A DNA stretch of 64,000 nt from Streptomyces sp. HM190 (GTDB lineage Bacteria > Actinomycetota > Actinomycetes > Streptomycetales > Streptomycetaceae), in NCBI RefSeq assembly GCF_009857135.1, contig NZ_CP047318.1, positions 7,440,001 through 7,504,000 of the forward strand, written 5' to 3'. The translations under genes were made by a program, and so were the position numbers. The notes under the pieces were generated by a model. It did not search any database. It saw only the letters and a program-made list of their open reading frames with translations, and had not been told where the DNA came from. Of the stretch, positions 1-8,377 are shown piece by piece. The stretch's first letter is position 1, and the number at the start of each line of letters is the position of its first letter.

Positions 1-789
1 GCCGAACTCACCCACCGGCACGTCTTCTTCGGGCACGCCTACAAGGGCCAGCCCGGCGCCGAGGCCCTGCTGCGGAGGTTCGCCGCCGGGGGCGGGGCGC
101 TGCTGGACCTGGAGTACCTGGTGGACGAGCAGGGGCGCAGGCTGGCCGCGTTCGGCTTCTGGGCCGGCTATCTCGGCGCGGCCCTCGCGGTGCTGCACCA
201 CCGGGGCGGTCTGCAGACGCCGCTCGTGCCCATGGCCAAGGAGGAGATGGAGGCCCGGCTGCGCGCCTCCGAGGGCGACCTGACCGCGCTGGTGATCGGC
301 GCCCTGGGCCGCAGCGGGAGCGGTGCGCGGGCCGCGCTGGACGAGGCCGGGATCGAACCCACCTGCTGGGACGTCGCCGAGACCCGCGACCTCGACAAGG
401 GCGCCCTGCTCGCCCATGACCTGATGGTCAACACCGTGCTGACGACGAGCCCGGTGCCGCCGTTCCTCACGGACAAGGACCTCGACGCACCGGACCGCCG
501 GCTGCGCACCCTCGCCGACGTCACCGTCGACGTCGGCTCGCCCATGAACGTCCTGCCGGTCTACGACACCACCACCGGCTGGGACCATCCGGTGCGTCGG
601 CTCCGCGAGCACCCGCCCCTCGACCTGATCGCGATCGACAACCTGCCCTCCCTGCTGCCCCGCGAGGCGAGCACCGACTTCTCCGCCGCGCTGCTGCCGC
701 AGCTGCTGGACCTCGGCACGGGGGGCGCGTGGGGCCGCTGCCTGGACCGGTTCCGCCTGGCGTCCCACGAACTGGGTCTGACGACATAG
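1..789 (+). CDS. Saccharopine dehydrogenase, lysine-forming (Lys1) type; 5' end cut by window
   Basis: The frame is open from the first base, so the N-terminus lies outside the window and 262 residues remain. An early HVFFGHAYKGQ segment is typical of the alanine-dehydrogenase/PNT-like N-terminal domain of Lys1-type saccharopine dehydrogenases. Further on, TSPVPPFLT and VDVGSPMNVLPVYDTTT fit the nucleotide-binding part of that family. The family interconverts saccharopine with lysine and 2-oxoglutarate using NAD(P). The stop is followed after ten bases by a second saccharopine dehydrogenase-like gene, so the two are probably one transcript working on the same amino acid. Whether the flow is towards lysine breakdown or another amino-acid adduct cannot be read here. 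Confidence 0.85.
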   Translation, partial: AELTHRHVFFGHAYKGQPGAEALLRRFAAGGGALLDLEYLVDEQGRRLAAFGFWAGYLGAALAVLHHRGGLQTPLVPMAKEEMEARLRASEGDLTALVIGALGRSGSGARAALDEAGIEPTCWDVAETRDLDKGALLAHDLMVNTVLTTSPVPPFLTDKDLDAPDRRLRTLADVTVDVGSPMNVLPVYDTTTGWDHPVRRLREHPPLDLIAIDNLPSLLPREASTDFSAALLPQLLDLGTGGAWGRCLDRFRLASHELGLTT

Positions 790-799
790 GAGTTGCCGG

Positions 800-1957
800 A
801 TGGCTGATGACGCGGTCCCCGCGAGCGGCACCGTCCACTGGGTCGGTGCCGGCCTCTCCACGGGCAGCGGCCTGGCGAAGCTGTGCGACACCGCCGCCCG
901 CGTCCGGCTGTGGCACCGCACCGAGGAGCGCGCCGAGGGGGCCCTGGCCGCCCTCGGCCTCACGGGCCGCGCCGAGCCCCGCGCGTACACCCCCGCGGCG
1001 CTCGCGGCCGAACTGGCCCCCGGCGACGTGGTCGTCTCCATGCTCCCGGCCCCGGAGCACGCGCCGCTGCTCGGGGCGTGCGTCGGGGCGCGGGCGCACT
1101 TCGCCTGCTCCAGCTACGTCTCCGACGCGGTCCGGGACCTGGCGCCGGCGGCCGGGGCGGCGGGCGTCACCGTCCTCACCGAGGCGGGTCTGGACCCGGG
1201 CATCGACCACCTCTTCGCCCACGGCCTGATCGCCCGTGCGACCGCCGCGATCGGGCCCGACACGGCCGCCTCGTACACACTGACCTCGTACTGCGGCGGC
1301 GTTCCGGCCGTGCCGAACGACTTCCGGTACCGCTTCAGCTGGGCTCCCGCCGGAGTCCTCAACGCCCTGCGCGCACCGGCCCGCTACATCGAGGACGGTA
1401 CGGAGACGACGGCCGAGCGCCCCTGGCGGGCGACCCGCCCGCATGTCGTCGACGGCGAGACCTTCGAGGCCTACCCCAACCGCGACAGCGTGCCCTTCGT
1501 CGCCCAGTACGGCCTCCCGCCGGCCTGGGAACCACGCACCTTCGTCCGGGGCACGCTGCGCCTCGCCGGCTGGCTCGCCGCGTGGGCCCCGGTCTTCGCG
1601 GAACTCGAACGCGACGACGACCGGCGCATCGCCGAGCTGGCCGGTGAACTCGCCGCGCGGCACCCGATGGCGGAGGCCGACCGGGACCGTGTGGTCCTGG
1701 CCGTCGCCCTCGACGTCGACGCCGCTTCCGGCGACCGCTGGTCGGGCCGCTGCCTCCTCGACCTGACCGGCACGGCGGAGGAGAGCGCCATGGCCCGGTG
1801 CGTCTCCCGCCCCCTGGCCCTCGGCGTCACCCACATCCTCGACGGCTCCCTGCCCCCGGGCCTCCTCCGCGCGGCCGAGACGGCGGAACGCTCCGGGAGA
1901 TGGCTCACGGAACTGGAGCGGGACGGGGTGGAGTTCACGGTGCGGGTGCGGAACTGA
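800..1957 (+). CDS. Saccharopine dehydrogenase family protein (Lys9-like)
   Basis: A protein of 385 residues. The N-terminus has a Rossmann strand-turn-helix with VHWVGAGLSTGSGLAKLC at about residues 12-29, followed by a discontinuous substrate domain with TEAGLDPGIDH at about 132 and SYCGGVPA at about 162. These are features of the glutamate-forming saccharopine reductase family. The start ATG lies just behind GGAGTTG, a usable ribosome site, ten bases after the preceding dehydrogenase. Its partner suggests that the two enzymes act in sequence on a lysine/saccharopine-like substrate. A hairpin terminator follows directly, which ends this two-gene unit. Confidence 0.82.
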   Translation: MADDAVPASGTVHWVGAGLSTGSGLAKLCDTAARVRLWHRTEERAEGALAALGLTGRAEPRAYTPAALAAELAPGDVVVSMLPAPEHAPLLGACVGARAHFACSSYVSDAVRDLAPAAGAAGVTVLTEAGLDPGIDHLFAHGLIARATAAIGPDTAASYTLTSYCGGVPAVPNDFRYRFSWAPAGVLNALRAPARYIEDGTETTAERPWRATRPHVVDGETFEAYPNRDSVPFVAQYGLPPAWEPRTFVRGTLRLAGWLAAWAPVFAELERDDDRRIAELAGELAARHPMAEADRDRVVLAVALDVDAASGDRWSGRCLLDLTGTAEESAMARCVSRPLALGVTHILDGSLPPGLLRAAETAERSGRWLTELERDGVEFTVRVRN

Positions 1958-1963
1958 AGGGGG

Positions 1964-1989
1964 CGGGGGCGGTGTCGGGACCGCCCCCG
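1964..1989 (+). terminator. Hairpin terminator after the saccharopine dehydrogenase pair
   Basis: Ten-base arms CGGGGGCGGT and ACCGCCCCCG (1964-1973 and 1980-1989) pair perfectly around a six-base loop, seven bases after the stop codon. There is no U-tract, which is usual for actinobacterial terminators. The rest of the space to 2071 holds nothing recognisable. Confidence 0.7.
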
Positions 1990-2071
1990 TGGGTGGAGCA
2001 GGAGGCCGCCCAGTGATGGCTGTCCATCACTGTGACGGTCGGGATGCGCGTGCGGCGGCGGAGAGCGTGGC

Positions 2072-3298
2072 TCAGTCCACCACGGCCTCGTGGACCAGCC
2101 GTTTCAGGTCGGGGTAGACCGAGAACGACGAGCGGCGCCGTACCTGGGTCATGAACTGCACGGTCAGGTCCCGGCGGGGGTCCACCCAGAAGACGGTGGT
2201 GGCGGCGCCGGTCCAGCCGAAGGTGCCGAGGGAGGAGGGGGTCTCGGTGGCCTCGGGGTCGATGACGACGGAGACGCCGAGGCCGAAGCCGACGCCCACG
2301 TTGCCCGGCTGCTGGTGGAAGCGGCTGCCGTAGGTGTGGATGTCGACGCCGCCCGGCAGCTGGTTGGAGGTCATCATGTCGACGGACTCGGCGGTCAGCA
2401 GGCGGACTCCGTCGAGTTCGCCGCGGCGACGCAGGAACTCCGCGAAGCGGTGGTAGTCACGGGCGGTGGCGACCATGCCGCCGCTGCCGGACAGGAAGCG
2501 GGGCCGGCCGTGCAGTGGCAGCCCCGGCACCGTGGCGATCGAGCCGTCCTCCTGCTCGCCGTACAGCTGGGCCAGTCTCCCGGCCTGTTCGGGGGAGACC
2601 TGGAAGCCCGCGTCGGTCATCCCCAGCGGGCCGAGGATCCGCTCGGCGAAGAACACGTCGAGGTCCTGCCCCGACACCACCTCGACGATCCGGCCGAGGA
2701 CGTTGCTGGCGACGGAGTAGTTCCACTGCGCGCCCGGCTCGAACTGCAGCGGCAGCCGCGCGTACTCCGCGCAGGTCCGGGCGAGGTCGGCGCCCGGCCG
2801 GACCGAGTGCTCCAGCCCCGCGTCCCGGTAGAGCGCGTCCACCGGGTGGTCGTAGTAGAAGCCGAACGTCAGGCCCGCGGTGTGGGTCATCAGGTGCCTG
2901 ACGAGGATCGGCCGGCGCGCCGGCCGGGTCCGGAGGCCGGCGCCCTCGCCCGACTCGTACACCAGAGGCTCGGCGAACTCCGGCAGATGGCGGGAGACCG
3001 GGTCCGAGAGGGACAGCCGCCCCTCCTCGACCAGTATCAGCGCGGCCACCGACGTGACCGGCTTCGTCATCGAGTAGATCCGCCACAGCGTGTCCGTCTC
3101 GACGGGCAGCCCCGCGTCCACGTCGCGCCGGCCGTACGTCGTGAGGTGGGCGACGCGGCCGTGCCGGGCGACGGAGAGCAGATAGCCCGGCAGCCGGCCG
3201 TCATCGACCTGACGGCCCAGGTACTCGTCGAGGCGGGCCAGGGTTTTCGGGTCGAGGCCGGCCTCACGCGGCTCGCTCTGTCGGCGCAGTCGTTCCAT
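2072..3298 (-). CDS. Serine hydrolase, beta-lactamase class C / penicillin-binding-protein-like esterase
   Basis: A protein of 408 residues. The nucleophile motif SxxK is visible as YSMTKPV at about residue 76, and the second catalytic tyrosine motif as YSVASN at about 193. HTAGLTFGFYYD is the usual mid-domain segment. No signal peptide or membrane segment is seen, so the enzyme is probably cytoplasmic; the family includes esterases and D-aminopeptidases rather than true lactamases. The start ATG is preceded by GGAGGAG at a good distance. The gene sits 24 bases downstream of the broken MFS gene and in line with the TetR gene, so it is likely the last gene of a TetR-controlled operon. The substrate is unknown. 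Confidence 0.88.
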   Translation of the reverse strand: MERLRRQSEPREAGLDPKTLARLDEYLGRQVDDGRLPGYLLSVARHGRVAHLTTYGRRDVDAGLPVETDTLWRIYSMTKPVTSVAALILVEEGRLSLSDPVSRHLPEFAEPLVYESGEGAGLRTRPARRPILVRHLMTHTAGLTFGFYYDHPVDALYRDAGLEHSVRPGADLARTCAEYARLPLQFEPGAQWNYSVASNVLGRIVEVVSGQDLDVFFAERILGPLGMTDAGFQVSPEQAGRLAQLYGEQEDGSIATVPGLPLHGRPRFLSGSGGMVATARDYHRFAEFLRRRGELDGVRLLTAESVDMMTSNQLPGGVDIHTYGSRFHQQPGNVGVGFGLGVSVVIDPEATETPSSLGTFGWTGAATTVFWVDPRRDLTVQFMTQVRRRSSFSVYPDLKRLVHEAVVD

Positions 3299-3322
3299 GG
3301 TGTTTCTCCTCCGGTGGCCCGG

Positions 3323-4127
3323 TCACGGCTCACAGACGTCCTTTTCTTCATCGTTCCGTACTGATCGCGATCCATCCCTCGGGGCACGGGCGGGTCGGGG
3401 CATTCGTCCGGCAAGTGGCGCACCCAGCGCCGACAGACCGGCCGGCAGCCAGAACGCGGGTCCTGCGGCGAGCGGCAGCAGCGTGGCCGCGGCGGCCACG
3501 CCGAGCGTCGGCCCGATGTTCATCGCGGTCTGCTGGAGCCCGCCCACCACCCCCGCCGACTCCGGTGGTGCGTCCCGGACGACGACCGTGGTGGCCGTCA
3601 CCATCACCGCGCCGAATCCGCCGCCCAGGAGCAGGAAGCCGCCGCCGATCACCGCCGTGGGGGAGTCCGGGCCCACCCCCGACAGCACCAGCACCCCGGC
3701 GGTGAGCAGCAGCGTCCCGGTCAGGGCCGTCGTGCGGGCGCCCCACCGGCGCAGCAGCACCGCCGAGAGCGGGGCGCCGACGATCATCATCAGGCCGCCG
3801 GGCAACGCGACCAGACTGGTACGCAGCGGGTCCATGCCGAGCACGTCCTGCAGCAGGTGGCTGCCGACGAACAGCGCGCCCATCATCGCCGCCGACGCGG
3901 TCACCAGCACCCCGAGTGCCGCGCCCGCCGTCGCCGAGCCGAGCACGGCGGGCGGCAACAGCGGGTCCGGCTCCCGCCGTTCATGCCGTACGAGCGATCG
4001 TCAGCACGGTCCCGTCGAGGGCGACGATCACCGCGCCGAGCACGCTGTTCGCGAGCGTCAGCCGGCGGTGCGGCACGGACACGGCCCGCCGCGGGTCCGC
4101 GTCGGCCTCCCGGTCCGCCAGGGTCAC
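3323..4127 (-). pseudogene. MFS drug transporter (DHA2 type), broken by internal deletion and frameshift
   Basis: The 5' part starts at GTG 4127, overlapping the TetR stop (GTGA), and reads 48 residues through the first membrane helix (LTLANSVLGAVIVALDGT) before a TGA at 3981. From about 3975 another frame, shifted by one base, encodes the C-terminal six-helix half (VGSHLLQDVLGMDPLRTSL onward, about 215 residues) and ends at 3323. A complete DHA2 pump has about 480-520 residues, so helices 2 to about 8 are missing. A shorter product could start at the TTG at 3958, but a six-helix C-terminal half is unlikely to work. The operon position (TetR, pump, hydrolase) suggests this was the pump controlled by the regulator. 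Confidence 0.85.
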
Positions 4128-4702
4128 CGGTCCTCACGTCCGAGGTGCGCGTCGAGGGCCGCGTCCAGCAGGGGGGTGACGTCGTCGGCCCCCGTGGTGA
4201 GCTGGAGGCTGCCCCAGGTCCACAGCTGGGCGATGCCGTACAGGTTCGCCAGGAGCGCCCCGGCGACGAGCCGGGCGTCGACGTCCGGCCGGGCCCGGCC
4301 GACGAGGTCCACGAGCAGGCCGAACACCGGGAGACTGGCGTCGCGCAGCCCCAACGTGTCGCTCTCCAGCAGGTCGTGACGGAACATCAGCTCGTGCATG
4401 CCCCGGTGGGTGAGCGCGAAGTCGAGGTACACCCGGCCCAGCGTCGCCACCTGCCGCCGCGGGCTCCCGGTGCCGTCGCCGAGGGTCGCGGCCCCCCTGG
4501 CCGCGAGGTCCTCGAAGCCCCGGCGCGCGATGGCCGACAGCAGCTCCAGATGCGTCGGGAAGTACCGGCGCGGCGCCCCGTGGGACACCCCCGCCCGCCG
4601 CGCGATCTCCCGCAACGACAGCGCCTGCACGCCCTCGGTCGTCACCAGCTCGACGCCCACGTCCACCAGTCGGGCCCTGAGCCCGGCGCCCCGTTCTGTC
4701 AT
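4124..4702 (-). CDS. TetR/AcrR family transcriptional repressor
   Basis: A protein of 192 residues. The N-terminal helix-turn-helix is clear: LVTTEGVQALSLREIARRAGVSHGA... followed by RRYFPTHLELLSAIARRG at about residues 45-62. The C-terminal ligand domain includes LTHRGMHELMFRHDLL. The ATG lies inside the first of three palindromic operator copies and has no Shine-Dalgarno upstream, which suggests a leaderless transcript and tight autoregulation. The stop overlaps the start of the broken MFS pump. The likely role is repression of its own operon until a toxic ligand binds. With the pump destroyed, the remaining target is the serine hydrolase. Confidence 0.9.
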   Translation of the reverse strand: MTERGAGLRARLVDVGVELVTTEGVQALSLREIARRAGVSHGAPRRYFPTHLELLSAIARRGFEDLAARGAATLGDGTGSPRRQVATLGRVYLDFALTHRGMHELMFRHDLLESDTLGLRDASLPVFGLLVDLVGRARPDVDARLVAGALLANLYGIAQLWTWGSLQLTTGADDVTPLLDAALDAHLGREDR

Positions 4703-4763
4703 GGACAGTGTCTACCACAAGGGAGTAGACACTGTCTACCGCAAGGGGGTGGACAGTGTCTAC
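4701..4763. promoter_or_regulatory. Triple TetR operator, three palindromes at exact 24-bp spacing
   Basis: Three 15-base sites begin at 4701, 4725 and 4749. The middle copy GTAGACACTGTCTAC is a perfect palindrome around its centre; the outer two read ATGGACAGTGTCTAC and GTGGACAGTGTCTAC. The copies are separated by nine-base spacers, the first two being almost identical (CACAAGGGA and CGCAAGGGG), so this looks like a tandemly duplicated 24-base unit. The first copy covers the start codon of the TetR gene. Sites facing the same side of the helix roughly every 2.3 turns would allow cooperative binding; this last point is inference. Confidence 0.85.
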
Positions 4764-4832
4764 CGGTGATGACGGGACGGCGCTAGCGGCAGGACGGGGA
4801 ATCGTGGACCACCGCCGGCGCGTTGACCTTTC

Positions 4833-5285
4833 ATGACCTCGGACACATATGACAAGGACGCCGTCCAGAACGCCCTGCTCGGCTTGGTCTCCGAGCTCGA
4901 CGGCGGGGTGCTCGTCACCCTCAAGACGGACGGCCGCCCGCAGCTGTCGAACGTCAACCACGCCTACTACCCCGACGAGCGCACGATCCGGGTCTCGGTC
5001 ACCGACGAGCGCGCCAAGACCCGCAACATGCGCCGCGATCCCCGCGTCTCGTACCACGTGACCAGCGCCGACCGCTGGGCGTACACGGTTGTCGAGGGCA
5101 CGGCCGACCTCACCCCGGTGGCCGAGGACCCCTACGACGAGACCGTCGAGGAACTGGTCCGGCTGTACCGCGACATGCGGGGCGAGCACCCCGACTGGGA
5201 CGACTACCGCGCGGCGATGGTCCGCGACCGCCGGCTCGTGCTGCGGCTGCGGGTGGAGCGCGCCTACGGCGTCCCGAGACGCTGA
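4833..5285 (+). CDS. PPOX-class flavin/F420-dependent protein
   Basis: A protein of 150 residues, typical in length for the split-barrel pyridoxamine-phosphate-oxidase-like family. Signature stretches are GGVLVTLKTDGRPQLSNV near residue 24, RTIRVSVTDERAKTRNMRRDPRVS near 52 and WAYTVVEGTADLTPV near 86. In actinobacteria such small proteins usually bind F420 or FMN and reduce or bind small molecules. The gene is transcribed away from the TetR operator cluster; its promoter is about 70 bases from the third operator, so it may be part of the same regulon (inference). The actual substrate is not predictable. Confidence 0.85.
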   Translation: MTSDTYDKDAVQNALLGLVSELDGGVLVTLKTDGRPQLSNVNHAYYPDERTIRVSVTDERAKTRNMRRDPRVSYHVTSADRWAYTVVEGTADLTPVAEDPYDETVEELVRLYRDMRGEHPDWDDYRAAMVRDRRLVLRLRVERAYGVPRR

Positions 5286-5289
5286 GGTG

Positions 5290-5805
5290 TCATCCGGCGG
5301 CCCCGGCGGCCCTGTCGAGCACGCACACGTTCCCCGAGTCGGGGTCGCCGATGAACATCCACAGGACGGCCTTCCCGGGCGTCCCCCGCGCCTCGTACTG
5401 CGTCCAGACCTCGCCGGGCGCGAAGGTGAGGCGGACCGCCGACACGGGTGAGCCGGTCTCGGTCTCCTCCGACTCACGGTGCTCCCACCTACCGCTGCCG
5501 GGGTCCGGCGCCGCGGTGGGCGCGAGGTCGTCGCCGAGGAAGTCGCCGCACACCCCGTCCGAGGTGAACGTCCCGTTCTCGCGCAGCACCAGCCGGCCGC
5601 CGGCGTCGTCGCGCCACGTGCCGACGAGCTGCCCGTCCGCCAGCAGGAGCGCCTCGCCGTCCGGGACCGGGAGCGGATTCAGCGCCCGCCCCAGCAGCAT
5701 CAGCGTGACGGCCCCGACGACCAGCAGCACCGGGGCCAGCAGCAGGCACCCCACCCCGATCATCACGCCGACCAGCGCTCCCTTGCGGGACTGCTCTGCC
5801 TGCAT
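5290..5805 (-). CDS. Membrane-anchored protein of unknown function
   Basis: A protein of 171 residues. A short charged N-terminus is followed by one long hydrophobic segment (GALVGVMIGVGCLLLAPVLL and onward, about residues 9-40) that could be one or two tight membrane passes. The rest is a soluble, probably extracellular, domain with GQLVGTWRDDAGGRLVLRENG, which resembles the start of the short beta-rich domains in streptomycete secreted proteins that begin LVGTW. The start is directly behind GGAGGGTGGAGG. It converges on the PPOX gene with only four bases between the stops. No function is recognised. Confidence 0.75.
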   Translation of the reverse strand: MQAEQSRKGALVGVMIGVGCLLLAPVLLVVGAVTLMLLGRALNPLPVPDGEALLLADGQLVGTWRDDAGGRLVLRENGTFTSDGVCGDFLGDDLAPTAAPDPGSGRWEHRESEETETGSPVSAVRLTFAPGEVWTQYEARGTPGKAVLWMFIGDPDSGNVCVLDRAAGAAG

Positions 5806-5899
5806 CCTCCACCCTCCGGGCCGGCCCCGCCTCGGCGCGGTGCCGGCGCCATCATCCCCCCGGCCTGCGCGGACCTCTGCGGCGGGGTGCCCACGCGCG

Positions 5900-5930
5900 G
5901 GGCCCCGAACACCACCGGTGCCCGGGGCCC
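5900..5930 (-). terminator. Hairpin terminator after the MHS transporter
   Basis: Arms GGGCCCCG (5900-5907) and CGGGGCCC (5923-5930) pair perfectly around a 15-base loop, a little over 20 bases beyond the transporter stop. No U-tract is present. The intergenic stretch 5806-5952 holds nothing else recognisable. Confidence 0.6.
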
Positions 5931-5952
5931 GCCATCGGGGGAGGAGGGGAGG

Positions 5953-7296
5953 TCAGGCCGCGACCCGCTCCCGGTCGTGCGTGGCGTCGGCCGCGCGGAC
6001 GCCGAGCAGTTCGGTCGGGACCTTGTGCGTCTCGCGGGCGGTGAGGGCCGCGAGCACCGGCGGCACACACAGGGCCGCGGTGAACAGGGCCACCGCGAAC
6101 CAGTCGTCCCCGTCGGGGCCGGCGATCTGCGCGGCGAACGTGACGGCGAAACCGGCGACGGCGAAGCCGATCTGGGTGCCGATGGCCATGCCGGACAGCC
6201 GGACCTTGGTGGAGAACATCTCGCCGTAGAACGAGGGCCAGATGCCGTTCGCGGCGCTGTAGACCACACCGAAGGCGACAATGCCGAGGACGAGGACCAG
6301 CGGGTAGGAGCCGGTGGAGATCGCCCACAGGTAGACGAACATCATCACCGCGCTGCCGGCCGCGCCGATCAGGAACACCGGCCGGCGGCCGACACGGTCG
6401 GAGAGCGTGGCCCACAGCGGGATCGCGGCGAGCGCCACCAGGTTCGCCAGCGCGCCCACCCACAGCATCGAGGACCGCGACAGGCCCACCGACTCGCTGG
6501 TGCCGTACGCCAGCGCCCACACGGTGAAGATCGTCGAGACCGAGGCGACCAGCGCGCCCGCGATCACCCGCAGCACGTCCGCCCAGTGCTCGCGCAGCAG
6601 CACGGCGAGCGGCAGCTTCGCCACCCCCTCGGAGGCGGTCTGCTGCCGCGTGAACTCCGGGGTCTCGTCCAGCGTGCGGCGGATGACGTAGCCGACGACG
6701 GCGACCGCGATGCTCATCCAGAACGGGACGCGCCAGCCCCAGGAGAGCAGCTGGTCCTCGGGGAGCGCGGCGATCGGGATGAAGACGAGGGTCGCGAGCA
6801 GCTGGCCGCCCTGGGTCCCGCTCAGGGTGAAGCTGGTGAAGAAGCCGCGCCGGTCCTCCGGTGCGTGTTCCAGCGTCATGGAGTTGGCGCTGGCCTGTTC
6901 GCCGGCCGCCGAGATGCCCTGGAGGACGCGGCAGATCACCAGCAGGACCGGGGCGAGCGTGCCGACCTGGTCGCGGGTGGGCAGACAGCCGATGAGGAAC
7001 GTCGACAGCCCCATCAGGATCAGCGTGAAGACCATGATCTTCTTGCGGCCCAGCCGGTCGCCGAAGTGACCGAGGAAGAGCGCGCCGACCGGCCGTGCCG
7101 CGTAGGCGACACCGAAGGTGGCCAGGGACAGCAGGGTCGCGGTCGCCGGGTCGGACTCGTCGAAGAAGACCGTCGGGAAGATCAGGGCGGCGGCGCTGCC
7201 GTAGATGAAGAAGTCGTAGTACTCCAGGGCGCTGCCGATCCAGGCGGCCGTGGCGGCCTTCCTGGGCTGGCCGGGAGGTGCGGCGGGGACGGACAC
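5953..7296 (-). CDS. MHS-family MFS transporter, likely shikimate/quinate:H+ symporter
   Basis: A protein of 447 residues with twelve predicted helices. Family signatures are AWIGSALEYYDFFIYGSAAA at the first helix, ARPVGALFLGHFGDRLGRKK after the second, and CRVLQGISAAGEQASA in the fourth; these are the marks of the metabolite:H+ symporter family that includes ShiA. The GTG at 7296 is chosen because GAAGGAG lies at the right distance; the frame stays open further upstream but without a ribosome site. The gene faces away from a TetR gene and a shikimate-degradation pair and carries a copy of their operator about 150 bases upstream, so uptake of shikimate or quinate is the best guess. The substrate is inferred from context. 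Confidence 0.85.
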   Translation of the reverse strand: MSVPAAPPGQPRKAATAAWIGSALEYYDFFIYGSAAALIFPTVFFDESDPATATLLSLATFGVAYAARPVGALFLGHFGDRLGRKKIMVFTLILMGLSTFLIGCLPTRDQVGTLAPVLLVICRVLQGISAAGEQASANSMTLEHAPEDRRGFFTSFTLSGTQGGQLLATLVFIPIAALPEDQLLSWGWRVPFWMSIAVAVVGYVIRRTLDETPEFTRQQTASEGVAKLPLAVLLREHWADVLRVIAGALVASVSTIFTVWALAYGTSESVGLSRSSMLWVGALANLVALAAIPLWATLSDRVGRRPVFLIGAAGSAVMMFVYLWAISTGSYPLVLVLGIVAFGVVYSAANGIWPSFYGEMFSTKVRLSGMAIGTQIGFAVAGFAVTFAAQIAGPDGDDWFAVALFTAALCVPPVLAALTARETHKVPTELLGVRAADATHDRERVAA

Positions 7297-7447
7297 GGCG
7301 TGCTCCTTCGAGGGATCTCCCCCATGGGAGGGAGTGAAGCGGAGGAAGGCGAAGCAGGGCAAGACTGGGCCGGGCAGGGTGATGCGAGGCGGGGGAGGGG
7401 AGCCGGGTACCCGGGGGTGCTGGGGCGGCCGTGCCGGGTGCGACCCG

Positions 7448-7473
7448 GCTAATGAACGCACTGGATAGTTAGT
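7448..7473. promoter_or_regulatory. Second TetR operator, upstream of the shikimate transporter
   Basis: Read on the minus strand, the site starts ACTAAC and ends CATTAG, and matches the 26-base operator at 8378-8403 at 19 of 26 positions, including both outer arms. It lies about 150 bases upstream of the transporter start and so implies a long leader, or a promoter at this point. The stretch 7297-7447 between site and gene is G-rich and holds nothing else identifiable. Confidence 0.65.
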
Positions 7474-7636
7474 AGCGGTTGGCTACGGATGTTGCGCCGA
7501 CGTTTCCCGGGTGTCAAGGGGTGATGCGGAACGAACCTCCCGACCCGGGGCGGGCCGGGGAGCCGCCTTCGGTCCGCCGTCGGTCCCGCCGCGCGGTCCG
7601 CGGTCGGCCCGTCGTCCGTCCGTCGTCAGTCCGTCG

Positions 7637-8302
7637 TCAGTCCGTCGCGCGGTCCGCCGTCAGGTACGCGATCACCATGTCGCCGAGCATCTTGCGGTAG
7701 TGCTCGCGCTGATCGGGGGCGACCAGGTCCCGGCCGAAGAGGGCGCCGAAGGTGTGCCGGTTGGAGACCCGGAAGAAGCAGAAGGCGCTGATCATCGCGT
7801 GCAGGTCGACGGCGTCGACGTCGGCCGTGAACAGGCCGGACCGCTGTCCGGACTCCAGGATGCGGCGGATCACCTCCAGTGCCGGCGAGCCGATCCTGCC
7901 CAGCTTCTCGGAGGCGGCGATGTGCTCGGCCTCGTGGATGTTCTCGATGCTGACCAGACGGATGAAGTCCGGGTGCCGCTCGTGGTGGTCGAAGGTGACC
8001 TCGGCCAGGCGCCGGATGGCGGCGACCGGGTCCAGGTGCTCGACGTCCAGCTCCTGTTCCGCCTGCCGGATCACGGAGTACGCCCGCTCCAGCACGGCGG
8101 TGAACAACTGCTCCTTGCCACCGAAGTAGTAGTAGATCATCCGCTTGGTGGTGCGGGTGCGGGCGGCGATCTCGTCGACCCGGGCCCCCGCGAAACCGGA
8201 GCGGGCGAACTCCCTGGTCGCGACGTCGAGGATCTCGGCCTTGGTGCGGGCGGCGTCACGGATGCGCCCGTTCGGTCGTGCCGGTTCTTCGACGCTGGTC
8301 AT
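7637..8302 (-). CDS. TetR/AcrR family regulator of the shikimate island
   Basis: A protein of 221 residues. The DNA-binding domain reads RTKAEILDVATREFARSG, ARVDEIAARTRTTKRMIYYYFGGKEQLFTAVLERAY at about residues 19-72; the TTKRMIYYYFGGKE helix is characteristic of regulators of aromatic-acid pathways. The ligand domain contains RLVSIENIHEAEHIA and HAMISAFCFFRVSNRHTFGALFGRDL. The start has GAAGGA six bases upstream. The 3' end runs into short 11-base direct repeats (7620-7652), with the stop codon lying inside the second copy. The gene is divergent from the dehydrogenase, whose operator lies in the shared intergenic region. It probably releases DNA on binding shikimate, quinate or protocatechuate (inference). 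Confidence 0.9.
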   Translation of the reverse strand: MTSVEEPARPNGRIRDAARTKAEILDVATREFARSGFAGARVDEIAARTRTTKRMIYYYFGGKEQLFTAVLERAYSVIRQAEQELDVEHLDPVAAIRRLAEVTFDHHERHPDFIRLVSIENIHEAEHIAASEKLGRIGSPALEVIRRILESGQRSGLFTADVDAVDLHAMISAFCFFRVSNRHTFGALFGRDLVAPDQREHYRKMLGDMVIAYLTADRATD

Positions 8303-8377
8303 CGCGTTCCTTCGGGCAAGGGGCCAGTGACCGCGATTGTAGAAGAGGGCTTCCCCCGAGCGGGCGGGGCTGCTATG

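Noticed and set aside
5479..7452. A plus-strand open frame of about 650 codons opposite the MHS transporter
   Set aside because: Repetitive Arg/Gly/Gln/Asp composition and antisense to a twelve-helix transporter with clear signatures.
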